Source: Paraburkholderia antibiotica (GTDB lineage: Bacteria > Pseudomonadota > Gammaproteobacteria > Burkholderiales > Burkholderiaceae). Taken from it: 50,427 nucleotides of DNA. Positions 17,661-26,650 of the stretch are shown piece after piece. The notes under the pieces were generated by a model. That model was given only the letters and a program-made list of their open reading frames with translations, did no database searches and was not told the DNA's origin. Both the position numbers and the translations under genes were made by a program. The stretch covers positions 1-50,427 of the forward strand of contig NZ_JABBFZ010000031.1 in the NCBI RefSeq assembly GCF_012927125.1, written 5' to 3'. Numbering within the stretch: the first letter of the stretch is position 1; the number at the start of each line of letters is the position of its first letter.

Positions 17661-18922
17661 GCTGGTCGGAACGTTTCGGCTCGCGCGAAGCGGGCGGCAG
17701 CAACGGCACCGCCACCCGCACGTCGACCCGCACGGGCGGCAGCGGTCTCGCGAGCGCGGTCAACGGCGTACGGCCGTTGCGCTCGCGCATGCTCGACTAC
17801 GATCACTCGCTGCTGTGGGTGGTCGTCGCGCTGCTCGGGCTCGGGATCGTGATGGTGTATTCGGCGTCGATCGCGATGCCTGACTCGCCGAAGTACTCGT
17901 CGTATCGCGACTGGGCGTTCCTCGTGCGCCAGATCATTTTCGTCGTGCTGGGCGCGGCGATCGGCGTGGCGTCGTTCCGCGTGCCGATTTCGACGTGGGA
18001 CAAGTACGCGCCGAAGCTCTTCCTGATCTCGCTCGTCGCGCTCGTGATCGTGCTGATTCCGCACGTCGGCAAGGGCGTGAACGGCGCGCGTCGCTGGATT
18101 CCGCTCGGCATCACGAACATGCAGCCGTCGGAAATCATGAAGCTCGCGGTGACGATCTACGCGGCGAACTACACGGTGCGCAAGCAGGAATACATGCACA
18201 GCTTCGCCAAGGGCTTTCTGCCGATGGCGGTCGCGGTCGGCCTCGTCGGCATGCTGCTGCTGCTCGAGCCGGACATGGGCGCGTTCATGGTGATCGCGGC
18301 GATCGCGATGGGCGTGCTGTTCCTCGGCGGCGTGAACGGCAAGCTGTTCGGCGGCCTCGTGGCGACCGCGGTGGGCACGTTCACGCTGCTGGTGTGGGCG
18401 TCCCCGTGGCGGCGCGAGCGGATCTTCGCCTACCTCGATCCGTGGGACGACCGCTACGCGCAGGGCAAGGCCTATCAGTTGACGCACTCGCTGATCGCGT
18501 TCGGGCGCGGCGAGTGGTTCGGCGTGGGCCTCGGCGGCAGCGTCGAGAAGCTCAACTATCTGCCGGAAGCGCATACCGACTTCATTCTCGCGGTGATCGG
18601 CGAAGAGCTCGGTTTCGTCGGCGTGCTGGTCGTGATCCTGATGTTCTACTGGATCGTGCGCCGTTCGTTCGAGATCGGCCGTCAGGCGCTCGCGCTCGAT
18701 CGCACGTTCGCGGGTCTGGTCGCGAAGGGCGTCGGCATCTGGTTCGGCGCGCAGACCTTCATCAACATGGGCGTGAATCTCGGCCTGCTGCCGACCAAGG
18801 GTCTCACGCTGCCGCTCGTCAGCTACGGTGGGTCGGGCATTTTGCTGAACTGTGTGGCGATCGCGGTGTTGATGCGGGTGGACTATGAAAATCGTGTGCT
18901 GATGCGTGGGGGGAAGGTATGA
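17657..18922 (+). CDS. ftsW: Septal peptidoglycan glycosyltransferase FtsW
   Basis: Protein of 421 aa in the SEDS family. It polymerises lipid II at the septum with FtsI. A Ser/Thr/Gly-rich cytoplasmic tail of about 50 residues precedes about ten transmembrane helices. SEDS signatures include GVNGARRWI, EPDMGAF and the VSYGGSGIL segment near the end. I chose ATG 17657 because it overlaps the murD stop by 4 bases; the open frame upstream is inside murD. The gene ends in RGGKV followed by a TGA that itself overlaps an ATG (ATGA at 18919-18922). Confidence 0.96.
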   Translation: MSWSERFGSREAGGSNGTATRTSTRTGGSGLASAVNGVRPLRSRMLDYDHSLLWVVVALLGLGIVMVYSASIAMPDSPKYSSYRDWAFLVRQIIFVVLGAAIGVASFRVPISTWDKYAPKLFLISLVALVIVLIPHVGKGVNGARRWIPLGITNMQPSEIMKLAVTIYAANYTVRKQEYMHSFAKGFLPMAVAVGLVGMLLLLEPDMGAFMVIAAIAMGVLFLGGVNGKLFGGLVATAVGTFTLLVWASPWRRERIFAYLDPWDDRYAQGKAYQLTHSLIAFGRGEWFGVGLGGSVEKLNYLPEAHTDFILAVIGEELGFVGVLVVILMFYWIVRRSFEIGRQALALDRTFAGLVAKGVGIWFGAQTFINMGVNLGLLPTKGLTLPLVSYGGSGILLNCVAIAVLMRVDYENRVLMRGGKV

Positions 18923-19047
18923 CCCCCATGCAGCAGCACACGATTTCGGCGCAGGCTAACTTCGTGCGCAACGCGCGCGAAGTTAAGCGAAGCGGCCGTA
19001 GCCAGAACGTCTCGTTTTTCTTGCTGATGCGCGGAGGCAAGGTATGA
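18919..19047 (+). CDS. Possible 42-codon ORF between ftsW and murG
   Basis: I do not recognise this ORF. It starts at an ATG overlapping the ftsW stop (ATGA) and stops at a TGA overlapping the murG ATG (ATGA), so it would be coupled on both sides. A purine run (GGGGGGAAGG, 18908-18917) just upstream could serve an alternative in-frame ATG at 18928. The product would be basic and ends LLMRGGKV; FtsW ends VLMRGGKV, and the DNA around the two stop codons matches closely, which suggests a duplicated ftsW-murG junction. It contains a perfect hairpin (18957-18985). It may be a real coupled microprotein, or simply a spacer whose repeated end keeps murG coupled. There is no evidence of function. Confidence 0.35.
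   Translation: MTPMQQHTISAQANFVRNAREVKRSGRSQNVSFFLLMRGGKV
18957..18985 (+). repeat. 13-bp hairpin between ftsW and murG
   Basis: TAACTTCG, T, GCGC, loop AAC, GCGC, G, CGAAGTTA: a 13-bp stem counting one T-G pair. The right arm with its next bases (GCGCGCGAAGTTAAG, 18973-18987) recurs exactly at 16118-16132, just before murD. No T-run follows closely. Confidence 0.6.
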
Positions 19048-20180
19048 CCCTCGCGCGTCAACCCACGCTGATGGTGATGGCCGGCGGCACCGGGGGACAC
19101 GTGTTCCCGGGGCTCGCGGTCGCGCATCGGATGCAGGCGTGGGGCTGGAACGTCGTGTGGCTCGGCAACCCGGCGGGCATGGAAGCGACACTGGTGCCGA
19201 AGCATGGGATCCCGATGGAGTACGTGCGCTTCGGCGGCGTGCGCGGCAAGGGCATCAAGACCAAGCTGATGCTGCCGGTGAACCTGCTGCGCGCCTGCAC
19301 GCAGAGCTTGAGTGTGCTGCGTCGCGTGAAGCCCGACGTCGTGCTCGGCATGGGCGGCTACATCACGTTTCCGGCCGGCTTGATGACCGCATTGAGCGGC
19401 CGGCCGCTGGTGCTGCACGAACAGAATTCGATCGCCGGTCTCGCGAACAAGGTGCTCGCGAAACTCGCGAAGCGCGTACTCGTCGCGTTTCCGAATGCGC
19501 TGCCGCACGCCGAGTGGACCGGCAATCCGATCCGTGAGGAACTTGCGCGCGCGAATGCACCCAAAGCACGCTACGCGCAACGCAGCGGTCCGTTGAACGT
19601 GTTGGTGGTGGGCGGCAGTCTCGGCGCCGCGGCGTTGAACGAAGTCGTGCCGCGCGCGGTCGCGCTGCTCGGCACCGACGAGCGGCCGCGCATCGTGCAT
19701 CAGGCGGGCGCGAAGCATATCGACGCGCTGCGCGAGAACTACGCGGCCGCGGGTTTGCAGGCCGATAACGGTGAGCACCCGGACGTGTCGCTCGTGCCGT
19801 TCATCGACGACATGACGAGCGCGTACGAAGCAGCCGATCTGGTGATCTGCCGCTCGGGCGCGATGACGGTGTCGGAGATTTCGGCGGTCGGCGTCGCCGC
19901 GCTGTTCGTGCCGTTCCCGTACGCGGTCGACGATCACCAGACTACTAATGCAGCGTTTCTCGCCGGCAACGGCGCGGCGCTGGTCGTGCAACAACGCGAT
20001 CTGTCGGCGCAAAAGCTCGCCGACTGGTTGCGCAGCCAGACGCGGGAAAGTCTCGCGGACATGGCGGAGCGTTCGCGCTCGCTCGCGAAACCGGATGCCA
20101 CCGAACAGGTCGCGCAGATCTGCGCGACGGTGGCGGGTGCGGGTTCGACGGCGGGCGTGAGCCCAGAAGGAAAGCAATGA
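19044..20180 (+). CDS. murG: Lipid II synthase MurG (GlcNAc transferase)
   Basis: Protein of 378 aa, a GT28-family peripheral membrane enzyme that adds GlcNAc from UDP-GlcNAc to lipid I, giving lipid II. The diphosphate-binding GGTGGH loop is at residues 14-19. LVVGGSLGA marks the start of the second Rossmann domain, and CRSGAMTVSE the UDP-GlcNAc site. GGAGGCAAGG precedes the ATG. The stop overlaps murC by 4 bases. Unlike the other junctions in the cluster, about 121 bases separate it from the ftsW stop. Confidence 0.96.
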   Translation: MTLARQPTLMVMAGGTGGHVFPGLAVAHRMQAWGWNVVWLGNPAGMEATLVPKHGIPMEYVRFGGVRGKGIKTKLMLPVNLLRACTQSLSVLRRVKPDVVLGMGGYITFPAGLMTALSGRPLVLHEQNSIAGLANKVLAKLAKRVLVAFPNALPHAEWTGNPIREELARANAPKARYAQRSGPLNVLVVGGSLGAAALNEVVPRAVALLGTDERPRIVHQAGAKHIDALRENYAAAGLQADNGEHPDVSLVPFIDDMTSAYEAADLVICRSGAMTVSEISAVGVAALFVPFPYAVDDHQTTNAAFLAGNGAALVVQQRDLSAQKLADWLRSQTRESLADMAERSRSLAKPDATEQVAQICATVAGAGSTAGVSPEGKQ

Positions 20181-21580
20181 AACACATCGTCAAACACATT
20201 CATTTTGTCGGCATCGGCGGCGTCGGCATGAGCGGCATCGCCGAGGTGCTGGTCAACCTCGGCTATCAGGTGAGCGGCTCGGACCTGTCGGGCAACGCGG
20301 TGACCGAACGTCTCGCCAAACTCGGCGCGCGTATCTCGATCGGCCATGCGGCGGAGAACATCGAAGGCGCGAACGCGGTGGTCGTGTCGACCGCGGTGCG
20401 CAGCGATAACCCCGAAGTGCTCGAGGCGCGTCATCGCCGGATTCCGATCGTGCCGCGCGCGGTGATGCTCGCAGAACTGATGCGGCTGAAGCAGGGCATC
20501 GCGATTGCCGGCACGCACGGCAAGACCACGACCACGTCGCTGGTCGCGAGCGTGCTCGCCGCGGGCGGGCTCGACCCCACCTTCGTGATCGGCGGCCGGC
20601 TGATCAGCGCGGGCGCGAATGCGCGTCTGGGCACTGGCGACTTCATCGTCGCCGAGGCGGACGAATCGGACGCGTCGTTCCTGAACCTGTTCCCGGTGAT
20701 CGAAGTCATCACGAACATCGACGCCGATCATATGGACACCTATGGTCACGACTTCGCGCGTCTGAAGCAGGCATTCATCGAGTTCACGCACCGTCTGCCG
20801 TTCTACGGCATCGCGGTGCTGTGCGTCGACGATCCGAACGTGAAGGAGATCCTGCCGTTCGTGTCGAAGCCGATCATCCGCTACGGTTTCGCGGCCGATG
20901 CGCAGGTGCGCGCGGTCAACGTCGAGGCGCGCGAAGGTCGCATGCATTTCACCGCGATGCGCGAAGACGCGGCGCCGCTCGACATCGTGCTGAACCTGCC
21001 GGGCGAGCACAACGTGCAGAACGCACTGGCCGCCATTGCAATTGCGACTGAACTTGAAGTGAAAGATGCCGATATCCAGCGAGCGCTGGCGGATTTCAAC
21101 GGCGTCGGCCGACGCTTCCAGCGCTATGGCGAAGTGCCGGTGATCAGCAACGGCGAGGCCGCGGGCGCCTACACGCTGGTGGACGACTACGGTCATCACC
21201 CGGTCGAAATGGCCGCCACGGTGGCGGCGGCGCGCGGCGCCTTTCCGGGCCGGCGTCTGGTGCTGGCATTCCAGCCGCACCGCTTCACGCGCACGCGCGA
21301 TTGCTTCGAGGATTTCGTGAAGGTGCTGTCGACTGTCGACGCGCTCGTGCTGACCGAAGTCTATGCGGCCGGCGAAGCGCCGATCGTCGCGGCGGATGGC
21401 CGCGCGTTGGCGCGCGCGCTGCGGGTCGCGGGCAAGGTCGAGCCGGTGTTCGTCGATACGGTGGATGAAGTGCCGGACGCTCTCTCTACGGTGGTGCGCG
21501 ACGGCGATGTGGTGATTACGATGGGCGCGGGCTCGATCGGCGGTGTGCCGGGTCGCCTCGCTCAGGAACTGAAGGTGTGA
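20177..21580 (+). CDS. murC: UDP-MurNAc:L-alanine ligase MurC
   Basis: Protein of 467 aa that adds the first amino acid, L-alanine, to UDP-MurNAc. The N-terminal Rossmann glycine loop GIGGVGMSG is at residues 12-20, and the ATP loop GTHGKTTTT starts at residue 112. DDYGHHPVE and FQPHRFTRTRD in the C-terminal half are MurC-specific. The ATG overlaps the murG stop by 4 bases. Confidence 0.97.
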   Translation: MKHIVKHIHFVGIGGVGMSGIAEVLVNLGYQVSGSDLSGNAVTERLAKLGARISIGHAAENIEGANAVVVSTAVRSDNPEVLEARHRRIPIVPRAVMLAELMRLKQGIAIAGTHGKTTTTSLVASVLAAGGLDPTFVIGGRLISAGANARLGTGDFIVAEADESDASFLNLFPVIEVITNIDADHMDTYGHDFARLKQAFIEFTHRLPFYGIAVLCVDDPNVKEILPFVSKPIIRYGFAADAQVRAVNVEAREGRMHFTAMREDAAPLDIVLNLPGEHNVQNALAAIAIATELEVKDADIQRALADFNGVGRRFQRYGEVPVISNGEAAGAYTLVDDYGHHPVEMAATVAAARGAFPGRRLVLAFQPHRFTRTRDCFEDFVKVLSTVDALVLTEVYAAGEAPIVAADGRALARALRVAGKVEPVFVDTVDEVPDALSTVVRDGDVVITMGAGSIGGVPGRLAQELKV

Positions 21581-21581
21581 G

Positions 21582-22526
21582 ATGAGCAGCAGTATCGATC
21601 CGAAAAAATTCGGCAAGGTGGCCGTGCTGCTCGGCGGTCATTCCGCCGAGCGCGAAGTGTCGCTCAATTCGGGGCGCCTCGTGTTGCAGGGTCTGCGCGA
21701 TGCGGGCGTCGACGCGCATCCGTTCGACCCGGCCGAGCGTCCGCTGTCCGCGTTGAAGGACGAAGGCTTCGTGCGCGCGTTCAACGCGCTGCATGGCGGC
21801 TACGGCGAGAACGGCCAGATCCAGGGCGCGCTCGACTTCTACGGCATCAAGTACACCGGCAGCGGCGTGCTCGGCTCGGCGCTCGGTCTCGACAAGTTCC
21901 GCACCAAGCTCGTGTGGCAGCAGCTCGGCATTCCGACGCCGCCGTTCGAAGCGGTGCTGCGCGGCGACGACTACGAGGCGCGCGCGAAAGAGATCGTCGC
22001 GAAGCTCGGTCTGCCGCTGTTCGTGAAGCCGGCGAGCGAAGGCTCGAGCGTCGCGGTGATCAAGGTGAAGAGCGCGGACGCGTTGCCGGCGGCACTCGTC
22101 GAAGCGGTGAAGTACGACCGCATCGTCGTGGTCGAGAAGAGCATCGAAGGCGGCGGCGAGTACACCGCGTGCATCGCTGGCAAGCTGGACCTGCCGGTGA
22201 TCCGCATCGTGCCGGCTGGCGAGTTCTACGACTACCACGCGAAGTACATCGCCAACGACACGCAGTATCTGATTCCGTGCGGTCTTGCCGCCGAAGAGGA
22301 AGCGCGCCTGAAGGTGCTCGCGCGCCGCGCGTTCGACGTGCTCGGCTGCACCGACTGGGGCCGCGCGGACTTCATGCTCGATGGCGAAGGCAAGCCGTAC
22401 TTCCTCGAAGTGAACACGGCGCCTGGCATGACCGATCACTCGCTGCCGCCGAAAGCGGCGCGCGCGGTGGGCATCAGCTATCAGGAACTGGTCGTCGGCG
22501 TGTTGGCGCTGACGCTGCAGGATTAA
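21582..22526 (+). CDS. ddl: D-alanine-D-alanine ligase
   Basis: Protein of 314 aa with the ATP-grasp fold. It joins two D-alanines for use by MurF. HSAEREVSLNSG near residues 14-25, HGGYGENGQIQG (about 71-82), KPASEGSSVAVIKV (about 148-161) and LEVNTAPGMTDHSL (about 271-284) are the expected substrate and Mg-ATP motifs. The start lies 1 base after the murC stop. It corresponds to DdlB of other dcw clusters. Confidence 0.96.
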   Translation: MSSSIDPKKFGKVAVLLGGHSAEREVSLNSGRLVLQGLRDAGVDAHPFDPAERPLSALKDEGFVRAFNALHGGYGENGQIQGALDFYGIKYTGSGVLGSALGLDKFRTKLVWQQLGIPTPPFEAVLRGDDYEARAKEIVAKLGLPLFVKPASEGSSVAVIKVKSADALPAALVEAVKYDRIVVVEKSIEGGGEYTACIAGKLDLPVIRIVPAGEFYDYHAKYIANDTQYLIPCGLAAEEEARLKVLARRAFDVLGCTDWGRADFMLDGEGKPYFLEVNTAPGMTDHSLPPKAARAVGISYQELVVGVLALTLQD

Positions 22527-22550
22527 CCAAGGCAAGCGCAAAGCAACACC

Positions 22551-23303
22551 ATGTGGAACAACGTTCGCCAGCTCAATCTCGCCACCAACGCGCTGCACGC
22601 GTTGCTGGTGCTCGTGCTGCTGGCGGCGGGCGGTTACTGGCTGATCCAGCGCCCGAATTTCGCGTTGCGCGAAATCCAGATCGACGGCGATACCGAGCAC
22701 ATCAATTCGCCGACGGTGCGCGCGGGCGTGGTCGGCAAGTTGAAGGGCAACTTCTTCACGGTCGATCTCGACGTCGCGCGGCAGGCGTTCGAGCAGATGC
22801 CGTGGGTGCGTCACGCTAGCGTGCGGCGCGTCTGGCCGAACGCGCTGGCTGTCACGCTCGAGGAGTACAAACCGCTGGGGACGTGGGGCAGCGATCAGCT
22901 GGTGAGCGTCGACGGCGAGCTGTTCACCGCGAACCAGGGCGAACTCGACGAAGAGCTGCCGGCGTTCGACGGTCCGGACGGCACGGCGAAGGAAGTCGTC
23001 GCGCGTTATCACGACTTCCAGAAGTGGTTCGGGGCGATCAACGCGACGCCCGAGGAAGTCACGCTGTCGCCGCGCTACGCATGGACGGTGAAGTTGTCGA
23101 ACGGTACGCAGGTGGAGCTGGGGCGCGAGCGCAATCAGGACACGCTGGCCGATCGCAGCAAACGCCTGACTGCGGCATGGAGCGCGGTGACGCAACGTTG
23201 GGGAAAGGATATCGAGTATGCGGACTTGCGCTATCCGAACGGTTTCGCGATTCGTGCCGCTGGCATGCGTTTCATCAGCGAACCCGACAAGGGCAAGAAG
23301 TAA
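22551..23303 (+). CDS. ftsQ: Cell division protein FtsQ
   Basis: Protein of 250 aa. It is a bitopic inner-membrane divisome scaffold linking early and late proteins through FtsL-FtsB. A short cytoplasmic tail is followed by one transmembrane helix (about residues 15-33), a POTRA domain starting near residue 36 (FALREIQIDG) and a beta domain ending near 240. The VRRVWPNALAVTLEEYKPLGTW stretch is typical. A 27-base spacer separates it from ftsA. Confidence 0.95.
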   Translation: MWNNVRQLNLATNALHALLVLVLLAAGGYWLIQRPNFALREIQIDGDTEHINSPTVRAGVVGKLKGNFFTVDLDVARQAFEQMPWVRHASVRRVWPNALAVTLEEYKPLGTWGSDQLVSVDGELFTANQGELDEELPAFDGPDGTAKEVVARYHDFQKWFGAINATPEEVTLSPRYAWTVKLSNGTQVELGRERNQDTLADRSKRLTAAWSAVTQRWGKDIEYADLRYPNGFAIRAAGMRFISEPDKGKK

Positions 23304-23330
23304 ACGGACATCACACGCACTGAGCACGCT

Positions 23331-24563
23331 ATGAGTAAAGACTATAAGGATCTGCTGGTCGCCCTCGACATTGGAACGTCGAAGGTCGTGGCCATCGTCG
23401 CCGAGTTGAAGGGCGAGGGGCACTACGAGGTGATCGGTCTCGGTCAGAGCGAATCGAAGGGGCTCAAGAAGGGCGTGGTGGTGAACATCGAAGCCACCGT
23501 GCAGTCGATTCAGCGCGCGCTCGAGGAAGCCGAGCTGATGGCCGACTGCAAGATCACGAACGTATTCACCGGCATCGCCGGCAGCCATATCCGCAGCTTC
23601 AATTCGAGCGGCATGGTCGCGATCAAGGAGAAGGAAGTCACGCAGGCGGATGTGGCGCGCGTGATCGAAACGGCCAAGGCGATCAACATCCCGACCGACC
23701 AGCAGGTGCTGCATATCCTCACGCAGGAATTCATCATCGACGGTCAGGAGGATGTGCGCGAGCCGATCGGCATGAGCGGCATCCGCCTCGAAGTGAAGGT
23801 GCATATCGTCACCGGCGCGGTCAGCGCGGCGCAGAACATCGTCAAGTGCGTGCGTCGCTGCGGCCTCGAAGTGAACGATCTGATCCTGCAGCCGCTCGCG
23901 TCGTCGCTCGCGGTGCTGACGGAAGACGAGAAGGAACTGGGCGTGGTGCTGGTCGACATCGGCGGCGGCACGACGGACATCGCGATCTTCAGCGAAGGCG
24001 CGATCCGCCACACGGCCGTGATTCCGATCGCCGGCGACCAGATCACCAGCGACATCGCGATGGCGCTGCGCACGCCGACGCCGGACGCCGAAGACATCAA
24101 GGTCGACTACGGCATCGCCAAGCAGGCGCTCGCCGATCCGGACGAGATGATCGAAGTGCCGGGGCTCGGCGAGCGCGGTCCGCGCACGCTGTCGCGCCAG
24201 GCGCTGGCGGCGGTGATCGAGCCGCGCGTCGAAGAACTGTTTTCGCTCGTGCAGCAGGTGGTGCGCGAGTCGGGTTACGAAGAACTGCTGAGCTCCGGCG
24301 TCGTGCTGACGGGCGGCGCGTCGATGATGCTCGGCATGGTCGAGCTCGGCGAGGACATTTTCCTGAAGCCGGTGCGCATCGGCGTGCCGGAGTATGCGGG
24401 CGGTCTCGCCGACGTCGTGCGCAATCCGCGCTATTCGACGGCGATGGGCCTGCTCGTCGAAGGACGCTCGCAGCGCATGCGCGGGCGCAAGGTTGCGGTG
24501 CAGTCGGGGTCGATGGGCCAGGTGTTCACGCGCATGAAGGACTGGTTCCTCGGCAACTTCTGA
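23331..24563 (+). CDS. ftsA: Cell division protein FtsA
   Basis: Protein of 410 aa, an actin-fold ATPase that tethers FtsZ to the membrane and recruits later divisome proteins. LVALDIGTSKVVAIV (about residues 8-22) is the phosphate-1 loop, VDIGGGTTDIAIF (about 206-218) the phosphate-2 loop and LTGGASMMLGM the adenosine motif. The C-terminal amphipathic helix (RMKDWFLGNF) is the membrane-targeting sequence. It is followed by a 117-base spacer before ftsZ. Confidence 0.97.
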   Translation: MSKDYKDLLVALDIGTSKVVAIVAELKGEGHYEVIGLGQSESKGLKKGVVVNIEATVQSIQRALEEAELMADCKITNVFTGIAGSHIRSFNSSGMVAIKEKEVTQADVARVIETAKAINIPTDQQVLHILTQEFIIDGQEDVREPIGMSGIRLEVKVHIVTGAVSAAQNIVKCVRRCGLEVNDLILQPLASSLAVLTEDEKELGVVLVDIGGGTTDIAIFSEGAIRHTAVIPIAGDQITSDIAMALRTPTPDAEDIKVDYGIAKQALADPDEMIEVPGLGERGPRTLSRQALAAVIEPRVEELFSLVQQVVRESGYEELLSSGVVLTGGASMMLGMVELGEDIFLKPVRIGVPEYAGGLADVVRNPRYSTAMGLLVEGRSQRMRGRKVAVQSGSMGQVFTRMKDWFLGNF

Positions 24564-24680
24564 TGACAGGTTTCGAGTAATTCGCGCTGGTGCCGGCGGC
24601 TGGCGCGCGACAGGGGGTTGCCCGATCTCCTGCCGGATAACGGCCGAGTAGCGGTACTTTTTTATCTTGACGGAGGCAAC

Positions 24681-25883
24681 ATGGAATTCCAGATGCTGGA
24701 AACCGAAACGAACGGCACCATCATCAAGGTCGTCGGAGTCGGTGGCGCTGGCGGCAATGCCGTTCAGCACATGATCAACAAAGGCGTGCAAGGCGTCGAC
24801 TTCATCGTGATGAACACGGACGCGCAAGCGCTCTCGCGTTCGCGCGCGACCGCCGTAATCCAGCTCGGTAACACGGGTCTGGGCGCAGGAGCTAAGCCGG
24901 AAATGGGCCGCGCTGCCGCTGAAGAAGCACGCGAGCGCATCGCCGACGCACTGCGCGGCGCGCACATGGTGTTCATCACCGCGGGCATGGGTGGCGGCAC
25001 CGGCACGGGCGCGGCACCGGTGGTCGCGCAGATCGCCAAGGAAATGGGCATTCTGACCGTCGGTGTGGTCAGCAAGCCGTTCGAGTTCGAAGGCGGCAAG
25101 CGCATGCGCGTCGCGGAAGCCGGCTCGCAGCAACTGGAGGATCACGTCGACTCGCTGATCGTCGTGCTGAACGACAAGCTGTTCGAGGTGATGGGCGACG
25201 ACGCCGAGATGGACAAGTGCTTCCAGTGCGCTGACGACGTTCTGAACAACGCGGTTGCGGGCATTGCGGAAATCATCAACGTCGACGGTCTGGTGAACGT
25301 CGACTTCGAAGACGTGAAGACCGTGATGGGCGAGCAGGGCAAGGCGATGATGGGCACGGCGACGGTCGCCGGCGTCGATCGCGCGCGTCTCGCGGCCGAA
25401 CAGGCTGTTGCGAGCCCGCTGCTGGAAGGCGTCGATCTGTCGGGCGCGCGTGGCGTGCTGGTCAACATCACGTCGAGCCGTTCGCTGCGTCTGTCGGAAA
25501 CGCGCGAAGTGATGAACACGATCAAGAGCTATGCTGCGGAAGACGCCACCGTGATCTTCGGCGCGGTGTACGACGATGCGATGGGCGACGCGCTGCGCGT
25601 GACGGTCGTGGCAACGGGGCTGGGCCGCGCGGCGAAGAAGCAGCAGTCGGCACCGATGACGCTGTTGCGTACCGGCACCGACAACCAGCCGATCGGCACG
25701 ATGCAGCATGCTGCGTACGCACCGTCGGCGGCGCAGGCGAGCACGGCCGACTACGGCGCGCTGGACACGCCGGCGGTGTGGCGCACCTCGCGCGACACGG
25801 CGGCATCGCACGTGCAGGCGCTGCAGGAAAAGGGCGTCGATACGTACGACATTCCGGCGTTCCTGCGCAAGCAGGCGGACTGA
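24681..25883 (+). CDS. ftsZ: Cell division GTPase FtsZ
   Basis: Protein of 400 aa, the tubulin homologue that forms the Z ring. The N-terminal GVGGAGGNAV loop (residues 19-28) and the tubulin signature GGGTGTG (104-110) bind GTP. DTYDIPAFLRKQ at the C terminus is the conserved peptide bound by FtsA, ZipA and ZapD. I chose ATG 24681, preceded by GGAGG, over upstream in-frame codons that lack a ribosome-binding site. ZapD, a partner, is encoded at 34682-35437. Confidence 0.98.
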   Translation: MEFQMLETETNGTIIKVVGVGGAGGNAVQHMINKGVQGVDFIVMNTDAQALSRSRATAVIQLGNTGLGAGAKPEMGRAAAEEARERIADALRGAHMVFITAGMGGGTGTGAAPVVAQIAKEMGILTVGVVSKPFEFEGGKRMRVAEAGSQQLEDHVDSLIVVLNDKLFEVMGDDAEMDKCFQCADDVLNNAVAGIAEIINVDGLVNVDFEDVKTVMGEQGKAMMGTATVAGVDRARLAAEQAVASPLLEGVDLSGARGVLVNITSSRSLRLSETREVMNTIKSYAAEDATVIFGAVYDDAMGDALRVTVVATGLGRAAKKQQSAPMTLLRTGTDNQPIGTMQHAAYAPSAAQASTADYGALDTPAVWRTSRDTAASHVQALQEKGVDTYDIPAFLRKQAD

Positions 25884-25999
25884 GCGCGGGCAGGCTTTCG
25901 TTGCCGCGCTGCGAAAGATGTTCGCAGTGCAGCGCTGGCGGACGAATGCACGAGCGTGGCGGGTGAACGGCAACGAGGTCGCGTATCGTCTGATTCGCG

Positions 26000-26020
26000 G
26001 CAGGGGCAACTGCCCTCTGC
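26000..26020 (+). repeat. Hairpin downstream of ftsZ
   Basis: Stem GCAGGGGC... / GCCCTCTGC (9 bp with one G-T pair) and a 4-base loop, 117 bases after the ftsZ stop. There is no T-run, so terminator activity is doubtful. I see nothing else in the 263 bases between ftsZ and the peroxiredoxin gene. Confidence 0.4.
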
Positions 26021-26146
26021 GATTTCGCGAGGCGGGCGGAGGGATCGTCGCCGGATGGCTGGGCCTGGAGTGAATTGGCTCATGCCGGATTTCACTGCGA
26101 CACGAAAACGTGCGGGCGTGCTTCGCATCGATGCAAAGGACTGAGC

Positions 26147-26650
26147 ATGATCAAGGCAGGTGACAAGCTGCCCGACGCGACGCTCTTCGAGTATGTCGAA
26201 GACGACCGGGCGGGCTGCACGATCGGACCGAACAGTTTCGACGTGCACGGGCAGACGGCGGGCAAGCGCGTGGTGATCTTCGGATTGCCCGGCGCCTTCA
26301 CGCCGACCTGTTCGGCCAAACATGTGCCGGGCTATGTCGAACATGCCGAGCAGTTGCGCGCTGCCGGTATCGACGAAATCTGGTGCGTGTCCGTCAACGA
26401 CGCGTTCGTCATGGGCGCGTGGGGACGCGATCAGCACACCTCGGGCAAGGTGCGCATGATGGCGGACGGTAGTGCGGCTTTCACGCGGGCGCTTGGTCTG
26501 GAGCAGGATCTGTCGGCGCGTGGCATGGGGATCCGTTCCCTGCGCTATGCGATGGTGGTCGACGACGGCGTGGTCAAGACGCTGAACGTCGAAGCTGCCG
26601 GCAAATTCGAAGTCAGCGATGCAGCGAGTATTCTCGCGACGTTGAGCTAG
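26147..26650 (+). CDS. Peroxiredoxin, Prx5 type
   Basis: Protein of 167 aa with the thioredoxin fold. It reduces peroxides, probably using glutathione/glutaredoxin or thioredoxin. The peroxidatic Cys55 lies in PGAFTPTCSAKHVPGY, the Prx5 signature. The start at ATG 26147 gives the family N terminus MIKAGDKLPDATLFEY. Its position between ftsZ and lpxC is common in Burkholderiaceae as far as I know. There is no evident functional link with division. A large hairpin follows. Confidence 0.93.
   Translation: MIKAGDKLPDATLFEYVEDDRAGCTIGPNSFDVHGQTAGKRVVIFGLPGAFTPTCSAKHVPGYVEHAEQLRAAGIDEIWCVSVNDAFVMGAWGRDQHTSGKVRMMADGSAAFTRALGLEQDLSARGMGIRSLRYAMVVDDGVVKTLNVEAAGKFEVSDAASILATLS

Noticed and set aside
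24564..24680. An internal ftsZ promoter in the ftsA-ftsZ spacer
   Set aside because: Candidates (TTGCCC with GATAAC) have only about 12 bases between elements. A promoter is plausible but not supported by the sequence.
21516..26009. A 1497-codon open frame on the minus strand antisense to ddl-ftsQ-ftsA-ftsZ
   Set aside because: It runs opposite five well-identified genes and has Arg/His-rich, low-information translation. Such long antisense frames are expected in GC-rich DNA with G/C-biased third positions.
25956..26144. A 62-codon frame between ftsZ and the peroxiredoxin gene
   Set aside because: It has no ribosome-binding site, Arg-rich shadow-like composition and a hairpin inside; there is no sign of coding constraint.
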